Assembly: GCA_017860295.1 (NCBI GenBank)
Contig: JAFNAS010000005.1
Coordinates: 124,001-188,000 of the forward strand
Length of the DNA stretch: 64,000 nucleotides
Origin: Bacteroidota bacterium
Lineage (GTDB): Bacteria; Bacteroidota; Bacteroidia; Bacteroidales; Paludibacteraceae
Reading direction: 5' to 3'
In this document: positions 47,012 to 57,135 of the stretch, piece after piece
Layout of the letters: each line of letters starts with the position of its first letter
Position numbering within the stretch: position 1 is the first letter of the stretch
Notes under the pieces: generated by a model
Seen by the model: the letters and a program-made list of their open reading frames with translations, nothing else
The model's database searches: none
What the model was told of the DNA's origin: nothing
Translations under genes and position numbers: made by a program

Positions 47012-47019
47012 TATCTTTG
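47012..47019 (+). promoter_or_regulatory. -7 element (TATCTTTG) of the GH2-GH94-GH3-GH31-GH3 genes
   Basis: Matches TAnnTTTG 81 bp before the GH2 start. The -33 region is not a clear TTTG, as expected for an activated promoter. Confidence 0.5.
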
Positions 47020-47037
47020 GTGTGGAAAATAGACAAA

Positions 47038-47051
47038 ACGTTTCGAAACGT
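47038..47051. promoter_or_regulatory. Perfect 14-bp palindrome, probable operator
   Basis: ACGTTTCGAAACGT lies 18 bp downstream of the -7 element and 49 bp before the GH2 start. Its form (central CG, AAACG/CGTTT arms) resembles operators of LacI-type repressors. Position predicts repression by roadblock. Confidence 0.5.
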
Positions 47052-47100
47052 GCACTTTTTCATTCCAAATATATTAACTCTTTCATAATCTGTTCCAACT

Positions 47101-49509
47101 ATGAAAATGATAATGCGATTTTTTAGTTTAACACTGATGGTAGTGCTGATGTCATGCAATGTGGTAAAAAATCCCCGTTTGACAGACAATTTTAACGATG
47201 GATGGAAATTTCATCTGGGTGATACCGTCAGCCCTCAGGCTCCCGAGTTCAACGATCAGTCATGGCAAATGCTCAATCTGCCTCATGACTGGAGTATCGA
47301 AGGTTCATTTGACAAAAGAAGCAAAGCCGAATTCGGCGGTGGCTACCTCAACGGAGGCATCGGCTGGTACCGCAAAACCTTCATTCTTGATAAAAATATC
47401 TACCGGGACAAAAACATCTTTATCGACTTCGATGGCATCTATTGCAACAGCGAAGTATGGATCAACGGCCATTACCTCGGCAAACGTCCCAATGGTTACA
47501 TCTCATTTCAATACGATCTGACCAAGTATCTGAAGCTGGGCAGAAAAAACGTAATTGCCGTCAGAGTGGATAACTCGCATCAACCCAATTCGCGCTGGTA
47601 CTCCGGCTCGGGCATTTACCGCAACGTGTGGTTGGAAGCAGTTTCTCCGGCACACTTCAACCACTGGGGCATCGCGGTAACCACACCCAAAGTTACACCG
47701 CAGAAAGCGGCCATCAGTACACAGTTTCAGATTACGATTCCCAATGCCGACACCAGCAAGGTGACTATCGAAGCTAAACTGTACGATGCCGACGGCAAGT
47801 TGGTAGCTCAAAACGGGCAGGTCTACTTCAAAGACAAAAGCTACAGCAGTTTGCTCGAATTGGTGGCTCCTCATCTGTGGAGCACCGCAGATCCTTATCT
47901 CTACAAACTGGTTTCGCAGCTATATATCAACAAAAAATTGACCGATCAGGTGACAACCAACGTCGGTATCCGGTATTTCAATTTCGATGTCGACAAAGGT
48001 TTCTCGCTCAATGGGAAACCACTGAAAATTGTAGGCGTATGCAACCACCATGATTTAGGATGTCTCGGTACAGCCGTCAACAAACGTGCTATCGAACGCC
48101 AGTTGGAAATTCTCAAAAGTATGGGTTGCAATGGCATTCGCACATCGCACAACCCGCCTGCTCCCGAATTGCTCGACCTATGTGACAAAATGGGATTCGT
48201 AGTGATGGACGAAGCCTTCGACATGTGGGAGAAGAGCAAAACCACCTACGATTATTCGCACGAATTCAAAAAATGGCATGCACGCGACCTGCGCGACCAA
48301 GTATTGCGCGACCGCAACCACCCGAGCGTTATTCTCTGGAGCGTGGGCAACGAAATTCCCGAGCAGTCTCCCGATTCGCTTAACACCGGTGCCCGCATCA
48401 TGAATGATTTATGCTCTATCATCCGCAAACTGGATACAAGCCGTCCTATTGTGACGGCCAACAACCACCCGAATCCACCTAACGCCATTATTAACAGCGG
48501 CGCTACCGATCTGATCGGGATCAACTACCACATCGAAAACTGGTTGAAATTCAAACAGGATTATCCGGGCAAGAAACTCATAGTCACCGAATCGACCTCG
48601 GCACTGCAAACCCGTAGCTGGTACCAGATGCCCTCCGACAGTATTTTGCGCGTTCCACAAGAATGGGATATTGCCTACTCCACCCCACATCACAACTGCT
48701 CGGCCTACGACAATTGCTCGGCTCCATGGGGATCGACCCACGAAGAGACATGGAAGGTGGTGAAGGCCAATCCGTTTATTTCTGGCATGTTTGTCTGGAC
48801 TGGTTTTGACTACATCGGCGAACCGACACCCTACACCTGGCCTTCGCGCAGCTCCTATTTCGGCATCGTCGATCTGGCCGGATTTCCGAAGGATGTCTAC
48901 TACATGTACCAAAGCGAATGTACAACCAAAACAGTTTTGCATCTTTTCCCGCACTGGAACTGGAAACCGGGTCAAACCGTCGACATGTGGGCGTACTACA
49001 ACAATGCCGACGAAGTGGAACTCTTCCTTAACGGTAAATCGTTGGGCAAACAGCATAAAACAGGCAATCAGTTGCACGTAATGTGGAAAGTGCCATTCGA
49101 AGCAGGAACGCTACGTGCCGTATCCTACAAACAGGGTAAACCTGTCACATCTACCGAAATAAAAACGGCGGGTGCTCCTAATCGTATCCGATTGACAGCC
49201 GACCGGCATAAAATTACCGCTGATGGAAGCGACCTTTCGTTTGTAACCGTCGACATTGTGGATAAAGATGGAAATCTGGTTCCCGATTCCGAAAATTTAG
49301 TTCAGTTCAAACTCGAAGGTCCCGGCAAAATTGCTGGCGTAGACAATGGCAGCCCAATCAGCATGGAGTCGTTCAAAGCCGATCACCGCAAAGCATTCCA
49401 CGGGAAAGCACTTTGCGTGGTTCAATCGAAACAAAGAAGCGGCATTATCCGCCTGACGGCCACATCGGCAGGGTTGGCAACCGCCGTGGTGGAGATCAGT
49501 AGCAAGTAG
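47101..49509 (+). CDS. GH2 beta-galactosidase-like lipoprotein
   Basis: An 802-residue enzyme with lipobox VVLMSC (Cys 19), so it is probably attached to a membrane on the periplasmic side or exported. Domains: jelly-roll (about 25-180), Ig-like (190-290), TIM barrel (290-600) with acid/base E418 in WSVGNEIPE and nucleophile E497 in IVTESTSA, then DUF4982 and a C-terminal Ig-like domain. GH2 enzymes remove beta-galactose (also other beta sugars); with GH31 and GH3 neighbours, galactosyl side chains of xyloglucan are a good candidate. A second Met at residue 5 is an alternative start. Confidence 0.93.
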   Translation: MKMIMRFFSLTLMVVLMSCNVVKNPRLTDNFNDGWKFHLGDTVSPQAPEFNDQSWQMLNLPHDWSIEGSFDKRSKAEFGGGYLNGGIGWYRKTFILDKNIYRDKNIFIDFDGIYCNSEVWINGHYLGKRPNGYISFQYDLTKYLKLGRKNVIAVRVDNSHQPNSRWYSGSGIYRNVWLEAVSPAHFNHWGIAVTTPKVTPQKAAISTQFQITIPNADTSKVTIEAKLYDADGKLVAQNGQVYFKDKSYSSLLELVAPHLWSTADPYLYKLVSQLYINKKLTDQVTTNVGIRYFNFDVDKGFSLNGKPLKIVGVCNHHDLGCLGTAVNKRAIERQLEILKSMGCNGIRTSHNPPAPELLDLCDKMGFVVMDEAFDMWEKSKTTYDYSHEFKKWHARDLRDQVLRDRNHPSVILWSVGNEIPEQSPDSLNTGARIMNDLCSIIRKLDTSRPIVTANNHPNPPNAIINSGATDLIGINYHIENWLKFKQDYPGKKLIVTESTSALQTRSWYQMPSDSILRVPQEWDIAYSTPHHNCSAYDNCSAPWGSTHEETWKVVKANPFISGMFVWTGFDYIGEPTPYTWPSRSSYFGIVDLAGFPKDVYYMYQSECTTKTVLHLFPHWNWKPGQTVDMWAYYNNADEVELFLNGKSLGKQHKTGNQLHVMWKVPFEAGTLRAVSYKQGKPVTSTEIKTAGAPNRIRLTADRHKITADGSDLSFVTVDIVDKDGNLVPDSENLVQFKLEGPGKIAGVDNGSPISMESFKADHRKAFHGKALCVVQSKQRSGIIRLTATSAGLATAVVEISSK

Positions 49510-49608
49510 TTCGGAGAACGCAGATTGATTGCCTGAAAGGCATACTTAATTCAACCCGACGTGAAACGTTGGGGATGCAGCATAATACGCAATCAATACA
49601 ACAGCAAC

Positions 49609-49749
49609 AATGGCGATGTCATGACCAACAATGGCGATGTTATTGATGACAATGGCGATGTCATGACCAACGGAGGCGATGTTATTGATGACAATGGCAA
49701 TGTCAAAGCCGCCGATGGCAATGTTATTGATGACAATGCCATTGTTAGC
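49609..49749. repeat. 21-bp tandem repeats in alternating form, in frame with GH94
   Basis: Six full units and a partial seventh: AATGGCGATGTCATGACCAAC and AATGGCGATGTTATTGATGAC alternate (42-bp super-period), with drift towards the right end. In the GH94 frame they read as acidic heptapeptides of the NGDVxxx kind. They fill the middle of the 324-bp gap between GH2 and GH94. The frame is also open on the minus strand, as expected for a period divisible by three. Confidence 0.93.
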
Positions 49750-49833
49750 GTTTACAGCGGCAAAATCAACAATTATTTCGGCTTTGTTCCCTTTGAAAAG
49801 GTAAAAACGGAAATTCAAATATCATCATACATT

Positions 49834-52269
49834 ATGCAATTCGGACATTTCGACGACAAACGACGTGAGTACGTTATCACCAATCCACGTACGCCATGGC
49901 CCTGGATCAATTATCTCGGAAACGAAGACTTCTTCAGTTTGATTTCCAATACAGCCGGTGGCTACTCTTTTTATAAGGATGCCAAGTTTCGCCGAATCAC
50001 CCGTTATCGTTACAATAATGTGCCGATGGACAGCGGGGGAAAGTATTTTTATATCAACGACGGGGGGACGGTATGGAGTCCCGGCTGGAAGCCCTGCAAA
50101 ACCGGGCTCGACAGCTACGAATGTCGCCACGGGATGAACTATACCACTATCAAAGGTTCCAAAGACGGCGTCGAGGCGGAAGTGCTCTACTTTGTTCCGT
50201 TGAAGACCTGGGCCGAAGTGCAGAAATTGACGCTACGCAACACCTCATCCGGGGTAAAGACGCTCAAGATTTTCTCTTTCGTGGAGTGGTGCCTGTGGAA
50301 TGCCGCTACCGATATGGAAAACTTCCAGCGCAACTTCTCTACCGGCGAGGTGGAGATTGATGGTTCCGTTATTTATCACAAAACCGAATACAAAGAGCGT
50401 CGCGACCATTATGCTTACTACTCGGCAAACGTTCCCCTCAACGGCTACGAAACCGACCGCGAAACATTCTTCGGGCTCTACAACGGTTTCGACGAACCGC
50501 AAACCGTACTCGAAGGGGCACCCCGCAATTCGGTGGCGCACGGTTGGTCGCCCATTGCGTCGCACTACATCGAAGTGACGCTGCAACCCGGCGAGTCGAA
50601 AGATTTTGTCTTTGTGTTGGGCTATGTGGAGAACGCGCAGTATGAAAAATGGGAGAGCAAGAATAGTATTAATAAAACCAAGGCAAAAGCCACCATTGCC
50701 CGTTTCGATACGGCTGCGAAGGTGGACGCGGCTTTGGTCGAATTGAAAGCCTATTGGGATAATCTCCTGAACGTTTTCGCCGTGAAAACAGGAGAAGAGA
50801 AGCTCGACCGGATGGTCAACATCTGGAATCAATACCAGTGCATGATCACCTTCTGTTTCTCGCGCTCGGCTTCGTTTTTCGAAAGCGGCATCGGTCGTGG
50901 CATGGGCTTCCGCGACTCCAATCAGGATTTGGTGGGCTTCGTGCACCAGATTCCCGAACGCGCACGCGAACGCATCATCGACATTGCCTCCACGCAGTTT
51001 CCCGACGGCGGTTGCTACCATCAATATCAACCCTTGACCAAGAAAGGCAACAACGAAATAGGGCAGGGTTTCAACGACGACCCGATGTGGCTGATCCTCG
51101 GAACCACAGCCTACATCAAAGAGTCGGGCGACTTCTCCATTTTGGATGAACCCGTACCTTTCGACAACGAAGCCGGTTCGGAGGTTTCGCTTTTCCACCA
51201 TCTCACCGTTTCGTTCAACCATGTGGTGAACAATCTCGGATCTCACGGATTGCCCCTCAGCGGGCGTGCCGACTGGAATGACTGTCTGAACCTGAACTGT
51301 TTCTCCAACGACCCCAACGAAAGTTTTCAAACTACAGAGAATAAGTCGGAAGGGAGTCAGGCGCAGAGTCTGATGATAGCGGGACTTTTTGTGGTATATG
51401 GCCGCGATTACGTGGAGTTGTGTAAGGTAATCGGGAAAACCGACGAAGCATCCCGCGCTCAGAAACACATCGATGCCATGGTGGAAGCTATCAAAACGAA
51501 TGGTTGGGATGGCGAATGGTTCCTGCGTGCTTACGACTATTTCGGCAACAAAGTGGGCTCTGTCGAAAATGAAGAGGGAAAGATCTTTATCGAATCCAAC
51601 GGTTGGTGTACGATGGCCGGCGTCGGTCTGGAAGAGGGCATGGTGGCCAAAGCACTCGACGCGGTGAAAGAGCGCCTCGACTGCGAGCACGGCATTGTTT
51701 TGAACAATCCCGCCTTTACCAAATACTATATCGAATACGGCGAAATATCCAGTTATCCTCCCGGTTACAAGGAGAATGCAGGTATCTTCTGCCACAACAA
51801 TCCCTGGATCATCATCGGTGAAACCGTGCAGGGGCGCGGCGACCGTGCATGGGACTATTTTCGCAAGATATGTCCGTCGTATACCGAGCACATCAGCGAT
51901 CTGCACAAGGTAGAGCCGTATGTCTATGCCCAGATGATTGCCGGAAAAGATGCCTTCAAACCGGGCGAAGCCAAAAATTCGTGGCTTACGGGTACCGCAG
52001 CGTGGAACTTTTACGCCATTTCGCAATACATTCTCGGCATTCAACCCACCTACGACGGCTTGCGGATCGATCCATGCATTGCCCCCGAGTGGAAAGAGTA
52101 CAGCGTTACCCGCCGGTTCCGCGGTGCAACCTACGAAATTGTGGTGAAAAATCCGAACGGAAGCATGAAGGGAGTCAAAAGCCTCACCGTCGACGGCAAA
52201 GCTATCGACGGCAACATCCTACCGATACTGGCGGCAGGCGGCAACTACAAAGTAGAAGTCATTATGTAA
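49834..52269 (+). CDS. GH94 cellobiose-type phosphorylase
   Basis: An 811-residue cytoplasmic enzyme (no signal peptide) that would split cellobiose or cellodextrin with phosphate into glucose 1-phosphate and the shortened sugar. It begins [24 protein letters not shown] as in cellobiose phosphorylases, and has the general acid D480 in [13 protein letters not shown] and the phosphate-loop region further on. The length equals the family norm. The frame is open 91 codons upstream through the 21-bp repeats from a GTG, but that extension is not part of the family, so I set the start at 49834. Confidence 0.92.
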   Translation: MQFGHFDDKRREYVITNPRTPWPWINYLGNEDFFSLISNTAGGYSFYKDAKFRRITRYRYNNVPMDSGGKYFYINDGGTVWSPGWKPCKTGLDSYECRHGMNYTTIKGSKDGVEAEVLYFVPLKTWAEVQKLTLRNTSSGVKTLKIFSFVEWCLWNAATDMENFQRNFSTGEVEIDGSVIYHKTEYKERRDHYAYYSANVPLNGYETDRETFFGLYNGFDEPQTVLEGAPRNSVAHGWSPIASHYIEVTLQPGESKDFVFVLGYVENAQYEKWESKNSINKTKAKATIARFDTAAKVDAALVELKAYWDNLLNVFAVKTGEEKLDRMVNIWNQYQCMITFCFSRSASFFESGIGRGMGFRDSNQDLVGFVHQIPERARERIIDIASTQFPDGGCYHQYQPLTKKGNNEIGQGFNDDPMWLILGTTAYIKESGDFSILDEPVPFDNEAGSEVSLFHHLTVSFNHVVNNLGSHGLPLSGRADWNDCLNLNCFSNDPNESFQTTENKSEGSQAQSLMIAGLFVVYGRDYVELCKVIGKTDEASRAQKHIDAMVEAIKTNGWDGEWFLRAYDYFGNKVGSVENEEGKIFIESNGWCTMAGVGLEEGMVAKALDAVKERLDCEHGIVLNNPAFTKYYIEYGEISSYPPGYKENAGIFCHNNPWIIIGETVQGRGDRAWDYFRKICPSYTEHISDLHKVEPYVYAQMIAGKDAFKPGEAKNSWLTGTAAWNFYAISQYILGIQPTYDGLRIDPCIAPEWKEYSVTRRFRGATYEIVVKNPNGSMKGVKSLTVDGKAIDGNILPILAAGGNYKVEVIM

Positions 52270-52295
52270 CTCATACGTACAAAAAAACATATTCG

Positions 52296-54629
52296 ATGCA
52301 ACACAAAAACTTACTCTTCGGAGCAAGCGTCCTTATTTTAGGCGCTTTATCTTTGAGCTTTACTCTCCCTAAAGAAGCGTCTCCTTACGAAGCTCAGATA
52401 TCTCAGTGTTTGTCTAAGATGACACTGGAAGAGAAGGTGGGACAGATGGCACAATTCAGTGTCGATGCCGTATTGAAAAGCAAAATACCCGGAGTTCCCG
52501 ATCTCCCCGTCGCAGTGGATGAAGCAAAGGCGACACACATTTTAGGCGACCTGAAAGCCGGTTCATTACTTAACACGCCTGCCGGCCTGGCTCAAACACC
52601 CGGCGTTTGGAATAAACTTGTCGATCAACTGCAGGAGATTGCACTCAAAAGCACCCACATTCCAATGATTTTCGGCGTGGATGCCATTCACGGTGCCAAC
52701 TACACCGATGGTTCTATTCTTTTTCCGCAGGAAATTGCTATGGCAGCCACATTCAATCGTCAGCTGGTGTATGAAGGAGCCAAAGTATGTGCTTACGAAG
52801 TACGTGCAAGCGCTATTCCATGGACATTCTCGCCGGTACTCGACATGGGTCGCAATCCCAATTGGCCGCGTATATGGGAAACCTACGGAGAAGATCCGTT
52901 TCTGACATCGGAAATGGGAATCGCGTGTGTCAAAGGGTATCAGGGTAACGACCCCAACCGGATTGGTTTGTATAACATAGCCGCCTGCCTCAAACATTTT
53001 TTGGGCTACGGTGTTCCGGTGAGCGGACAGGATCGCACTCCGGCTATGATTCCGGAAAACGAATTGCGTGAACGCCATTTGAAGCCCTATGCGGCTGCCA
53101 TCAAAGCCGGAGCCTTGTCGGTAATGGTCAATTCGGGCATCATCAACGGCGAACCTGTTCATGCGAGCCATTACATCCTTACCGACATTCTGAAAAATGA
53201 ACTGAAATTCGACGGTGTAGTAGTAACCGACTGGCAGGACATCAACAACCTCTACAAACGCGACCGGATTGCCACCAGTGACAAAGAGGCGATCAGGCTT
53301 TCCATCAATGCAGGCATAGATATGGCAATGGTTCCTTACGATGAAAACTTCTGCAAGGATTTGGTGGCTTTGGTCAAAGAAAACAAGGTGCCGATGAGTC
53401 GTATCGACGATGCGGTACGCCGTATTCTGCGAATGAAATTCCGTTTGGGTTTGTTTAGCAAACCTACATGGAACGTAGCGGAGTATACCGGTTTTGCCTC
53501 GCAGCAAAGCCAAAAGCTGGCAAAAGCATCTGCCGATGAAGCCATTACTTTACTGAAAAACAAGAATTATTTATTACCATTGCAAAAAGCCTATCGCATT
53601 TTGGTAACCGGCCCCAATGCCAACACCAAACGCGGATTGAATGGCGGCTGGAGCCGCAATTGGCAGGGAGACAAAACCTCCGAGTACGAAAAGCTGGGAG
53701 CCACTATTCTGGAAGCTTTGCAGCAAAAAGTAGGCAAAGATCACGTCGTGTACGAACCGGGAGTAACCTACAACGAAAAAGGAAAATACTATGACGAAAA
53801 TATACCTGAAATAGAAAAAGCTGTTGCCGCCACCAAAGGTTGCGATGTAATTGTCGCCTGCATCGGAGAGAACTCGTATTGCGAAACTCCGGGAAATCTT
53901 ACCAGCTTGGAACTGTCGAAAAACCAGCAGGCACTGGTGAGCGATCTGGCAAAGACCGGCAAACCCATCGTGCTGGTGCTCAACGAAGGCCGTCCAAGGA
54001 TATTCTCCGACATCGAACCGCTCGCCAATGCCGTTGTTCACACGTATCTACCAGGAAGTTATGGCAGTTATTCGTTGGCCGATATTCTTTACGGCGACGT
54101 CAACCCGTCGGGCAAATTACCTTACACCTACCCGAAATATACCAACCAGCTGACTACTTACGACTATAAACCGTCGGAAAACCGTGAAGTAATGGACGGT
54201 AGTTATAACTACGATGCCAATACTTCCGTACAATATCCGTTCGGCTTCGGTTTGAGTTACAGCACCTTTAAATATTCGAACTTAAAAGTAAACAAGACTC
54301 ATTTCAATGCTGCTGATATTCTCGAGTTCTCCGTCACGGTAAAAAATAACGGCAAGATGACGGGTAAAGAAGCCGTTCTCCTCTACATTTCGGACAATTA
54401 CGCATCGCTTACTCCCGACAACAAACGCCTGCGTGCCTTTGAAAAGGTGAGTTTGCTGGCAGACGAAGAGAAGACCGTCACACTAAAAGTACCTGCATCC
54501 GAACTCTCCTTCATCGGCCTCGACAATAAATGGCATCTGGAAGCCGGGAGCTTCACCGTTCGTTGCGGCAACCAAAAACTGTCCATCAATGCCGACGAGA
54601 CCAAGGTGTGGGAGAGCTATCTGAAATAA
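52296..54629 (+). CDS. GH3 beta-glucosidase
   Basis: A 777-residue exported enzyme with a signal peptide (first 22-24 residues). It has the two-domain GH3 core and a fibronectin III-like C-terminus (FSVTVKNNGKMTGKEAVLLYI). The nucleophile is D312 in VVVTDWQDI; KHF (in ACLKHFLGYG) and RTPAMIPENELRE are substrate-site motifs. It should release glucose from the non-reducing ends of beta-glucan oligosaccharides in the periplasm. The open frame continues upstream into GH94, but the signal peptide fixes the start at 52296, 26 bp after the GH94 stop. Confidence 0.94.
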   Translation: MQHKNLLFGASVLILGALSLSFTLPKEASPYEAQISQCLSKMTLEEKVGQMAQFSVDAVLKSKIPGVPDLPVAVDEAKATHILGDLKAGSLLNTPAGLAQTPGVWNKLVDQLQEIALKSTHIPMIFGVDAIHGANYTDGSILFPQEIAMAATFNRQLVYEGAKVCAYEVRASAIPWTFSPVLDMGRNPNWPRIWETYGEDPFLTSEMGIACVKGYQGNDPNRIGLYNIAACLKHFLGYGVPVSGQDRTPAMIPENELRERHLKPYAAAIKAGALSVMVNSGIINGEPVHASHYILTDILKNELKFDGVVVTDWQDINNLYKRDRIATSDKEAIRLSINAGIDMAMVPYDENFCKDLVALVKENKVPMSRIDDAVRRILRMKFRLGLFSKPTWNVAEYTGFASQQSQKLAKASADEAITLLKNKNYLLPLQKAYRILVTGPNANTKRGLNGGWSRNWQGDKTSEYEKLGATILEALQQKVGKDHVVYEPGVTYNEKGKYYDENIPEIEKAVAATKGCDVIVACIGENSYCETPGNLTSLELSKNQQALVSDLAKTGKPIVLVLNEGRPRIFSDIEPLANAVVHTYLPGSYGSYSLADILYGDVNPSGKLPYTYPKYTNQLTTYDYKPSENREVMDGSYNYDANTSVQYPFGFGLSYSTFKYSNLKVNKTHFNAADILEFSVTVKNNGKMTGKEAVLLYISDNYASLTPDNKRLRAFEKVSLLADEEKTVTLKVPASELSFIGLDNKWHLEAGSFTVRCGNQKLSINADETKVWESYLK

Positions 54630-54692
54630 GACGTTGCGAAAGACGATAAAATAGATTGAATCACATATTATTAACCATTAAGTTCATACAAG

Positions 54693-57089
54693 ATGAGACA
54701 CATTAAACACGCTCTGATCGGCTTGTTGTTAACAGGCTTAGCGATCCCGATGCATGCCAAGGTTCTGTCGTATCAAAAAGATGCCGACGGAGTGACCTTT
54801 ACCCTGAATAAAGGGTTGATGAAAGTGAAAGTTTGCTTCGATAATATGGTGGAAGTGAAATACACCACCTTACCGCTCTTTATCGAAAAGCCTTCGCTGG
54901 TCATTACCAATCAGTGGAAGACGGTTCCTTCGTTTTCGGTTGCCGATAATGGAGATGCTATTGTGCTTACCACTCCGAAAATGAAAATGGCAATCAACAA
55001 AGCATCCAACGCAATCAAATACTTCGATTTGTCGGGAAACCCGATTCTTGCCGAGGATGATTCGCAAAACAAATCCATGACCGAAGCCACCGTTGCAGGC
55101 ATTGATGTGTATAACTGTACCTCGCAGTTCCAATCGCCTGCCGACGAAGCACTTTACGGTTTGGGTTGCCATCCGGAGGATTCGCTTTCCATCAATTATA
55201 AGGGTCGTAACCAGGATATGGCCATCCATTACATGACGGGAGCTATTCCCGTCATGCTTTCCACCAAAGGTTATGGGCTCTTTTGGGACAACTATTCGGT
55301 GTCGAATTTCTACGGAGCTGAGGCCGGTAATACCAAATACAAATATGTGTCGGAAAGCGGCAACATGGTCGACTATTACTTTATTTACGGTCCCGATTTC
55401 GATAAGATTATCTCTACTTTCCGCAACGCTTCGGGCAATGCACCGATGTTCCCCAAGTGGGCTTTCGGTCTGTTCCAGTCGCAGGACAGGTATAAGAGTC
55501 AGGCCGAAGTGTTGTCGGTAAAAGACGGTTATCGCAATGCCAAGATTCCTGTGGATGCCATCGTGCAGGACTGGTTCTACTGGGAGCCCAACGTAATCGG
55601 CTCGCACGTGATGTGGCCCGAACGCTATCCGAATCCCAAGGCGATGGTGGATGAGTTGCACAATGCTAATATCCACGCTATGATTTCGATTTGGCCCGTA
55701 TTCTCCAAAGGCACCGAACCTTTCAAACAGATGACTCACTCGGGTGGCATGACCGACATTCAATGGCTTAACGTGATGACTAATATTCTTGATTATTACT
55801 ACGATGCGCATAGTCCTCAGGCGCGCGATTTGTACTGGAAGCAGGCCAACGACAGTCTGCTCGGCCGTTACGGCTGGGATGCATGGTGGGTGGATCAGTG
55901 CGAACCCGACAATGGCAACGTAGGCAATCCTAACTACATGGATCTGCGCCGTAAGAGCCATTTTGCCATCGGTCGCGGTATCGATTATATGAATACCTAT
56001 TCGCTGATGCACTCCACGGGACTCTACGAACACTGGCGGAAAGATATTCCCGACAAACGTACGGTGCTGTTGATTCGTCAGGCATTTGCCGGACAGCAGC
56101 GTAACTCGGCCATCCTTTGGTCGTCCGACATTACCTGTACCTGGAACGCCTTCCGCAATCAGGTGCCGCAAGGGATCAACGCCTGCGCTTCGGGTATTCC
56201 TTACTGGACTTCCGATATAGGCGGTTACCATTTCCATTGGCAGGCTCCCGACTGGACGACACCCAGCAATCGCGAGTTGTTTACCCGTTGGTTCCAGTTC
56301 GGCACCTTCAGTCCGATCTTCCGCATTCATGGCAAAGGCGAGCGGGCCGTATTTTCGAAAAATTGGGACGAAGCGACCCGTGCGATTCTGTTAAAGTACG
56401 ACAACCTGCGTTATCGCCTGATGCCATACCTCTATTCGCTCTCGTGGAAAGTGACTAACGAAGGCTATACCATTATGCGTTCACTGGGGTATGATTTCCG
56501 TAACGATGAAGGAATCAAGAATATCCCCGACCAGTATATGTTCGGTCCGGCATTCCTTGTGAATCCTGTTACGCAACAGTTGTACAGTGTGCCCGACAGC
56601 AAGAAGATTGCCAAAACCCGCAAAGTGTATTTGCCGAAAGCAACCCAGTGGTACGATTTCTGGACAGGAAAACAGATTGCCGGCGGAAACACCATCAATG
56701 CCAAAGCAACGATCGAAACATTGCCGCTTTATATCAAAGCAGGATCGATTGTGCCGATGGGGCCTTACCTTCAGTATGCCACCGAAAAAGCTGCCGATCC
56801 GATCGAACTGCGTATCTACCCGGGTGCCGATGCTGATTTCGTGATTTACGAAGACGAAAACGATACCTATAATTACGAAAAAGGAAAATATGCTACCATT
56901 TCTTTGCTCTGGGACGAAGCAGAAAAGACATTGACCATCGGTAATCGCAAAGGCGAATTTACAGGTATGGTAAAAGATCGTACTTTCAATGTGGTTTGGG
57001 TAACGCCCAATAACGGAATCGGAGTTGAACCGGCAAAAACATTCAAAGCCGTGAAATATTCCGGTTCAGAGGTGAAAGTGAAGAAGTAA
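54693..57089 (+). CDS. GH31 enzyme, probable alpha-xylosidase
   Basis: A 798-residue exported enzyme with a signal peptide (ends near MHAK). N-terminal beta sandwich (about 25-220), catalytic barrel with nucleophile D401 in WWVDQCEPDNG, then FQFGTFSPIFRIHGKGER and C-terminal beta domains. Motifs such as QSQDRYKSQAEVLSVKDGYR and QDWFYWE place it near Bacteroidota and Cellvibrio alpha-xylosidases rather than starch-type alpha-glucosidases, though substrate needs proof. In this setting it would remove xylose from xyloglucan oligosaccharides. Confidence 0.9.
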   Translation: MRHIKHALIGLLLTGLAIPMHAKVLSYQKDADGVTFTLNKGLMKVKVCFDNMVEVKYTTLPLFIEKPSLVITNQWKTVPSFSVADNGDAIVLTTPKMKMAINKASNAIKYFDLSGNPILAEDDSQNKSMTEATVAGIDVYNCTSQFQSPADEALYGLGCHPEDSLSINYKGRNQDMAIHYMTGAIPVMLSTKGYGLFWDNYSVSNFYGAEAGNTKYKYVSESGNMVDYYFIYGPDFDKIISTFRNASGNAPMFPKWAFGLFQSQDRYKSQAEVLSVKDGYRNAKIPVDAIVQDWFYWEPNVIGSHVMWPERYPNPKAMVDELHNANIHAMISIWPVFSKGTEPFKQMTHSGGMTDIQWLNVMTNILDYYYDAHSPQARDLYWKQANDSLLGRYGWDAWWVDQCEPDNGNVGNPNYMDLRRKSHFAIGRGIDYMNTYSLMHSTGLYEHWRKDIPDKRTVLLIRQAFAGQQRNSAILWSSDITCTWNAFRNQVPQGINACASGIPYWTSDIGGYHFHWQAPDWTTPSNRELFTRWFQFGTFSPIFRIHGKGERAVFSKNWDEATRAILLKYDNLRYRLMPYLYSLSWKVTNEGYTIMRSLGYDFRNDEGIKNIPDQYMFGPAFLVNPVTQQLYSVPDSKKIAKTRKVYLPKATQWYDFWTGKQIAGGNTINAKATIETLPLYIKAGSIVPMGPYLQYATEKAADPIELRIYPGADADFVIYEDENDTYNYEKGKYATISLLWDEAEKTLTIGNRKGEFTGMVKDRTFNVVWVTPNNGIGVEPAKTFKAVKYSGSEVKVKK

Positions 57090-57135
57090 ATTCTCCCAAC
57101 CGAATGCAAATCAGAATTACAAAATTCCATATCAA

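Noticed and set aside
50245-52044. A 599-codon minus-strand frame
   Set aside because: It is antisense to the GH94 gene, which has clear catalytic motifs; the long frame follows from G+C-rich codon use in a conserved gene.
51849-52295. Upstream extension of the first GH3 frame into the GH94 gene
   Set aside because: It overlaps GH94 coding in another frame, reads as Arg/Gln-rich, and the GH3 signal peptide begins at 52296.
52566-53513. A 315-codon minus-strand frame
   Set aside because: Antisense to the first GH3 gene, whose nucleophile motif is intact.
54870-56330. A 486-codon minus-strand frame
   Set aside because: Antisense to the GH31 gene with its catalytic WWVDQCEPD motif; no independent motif on the minus strand.
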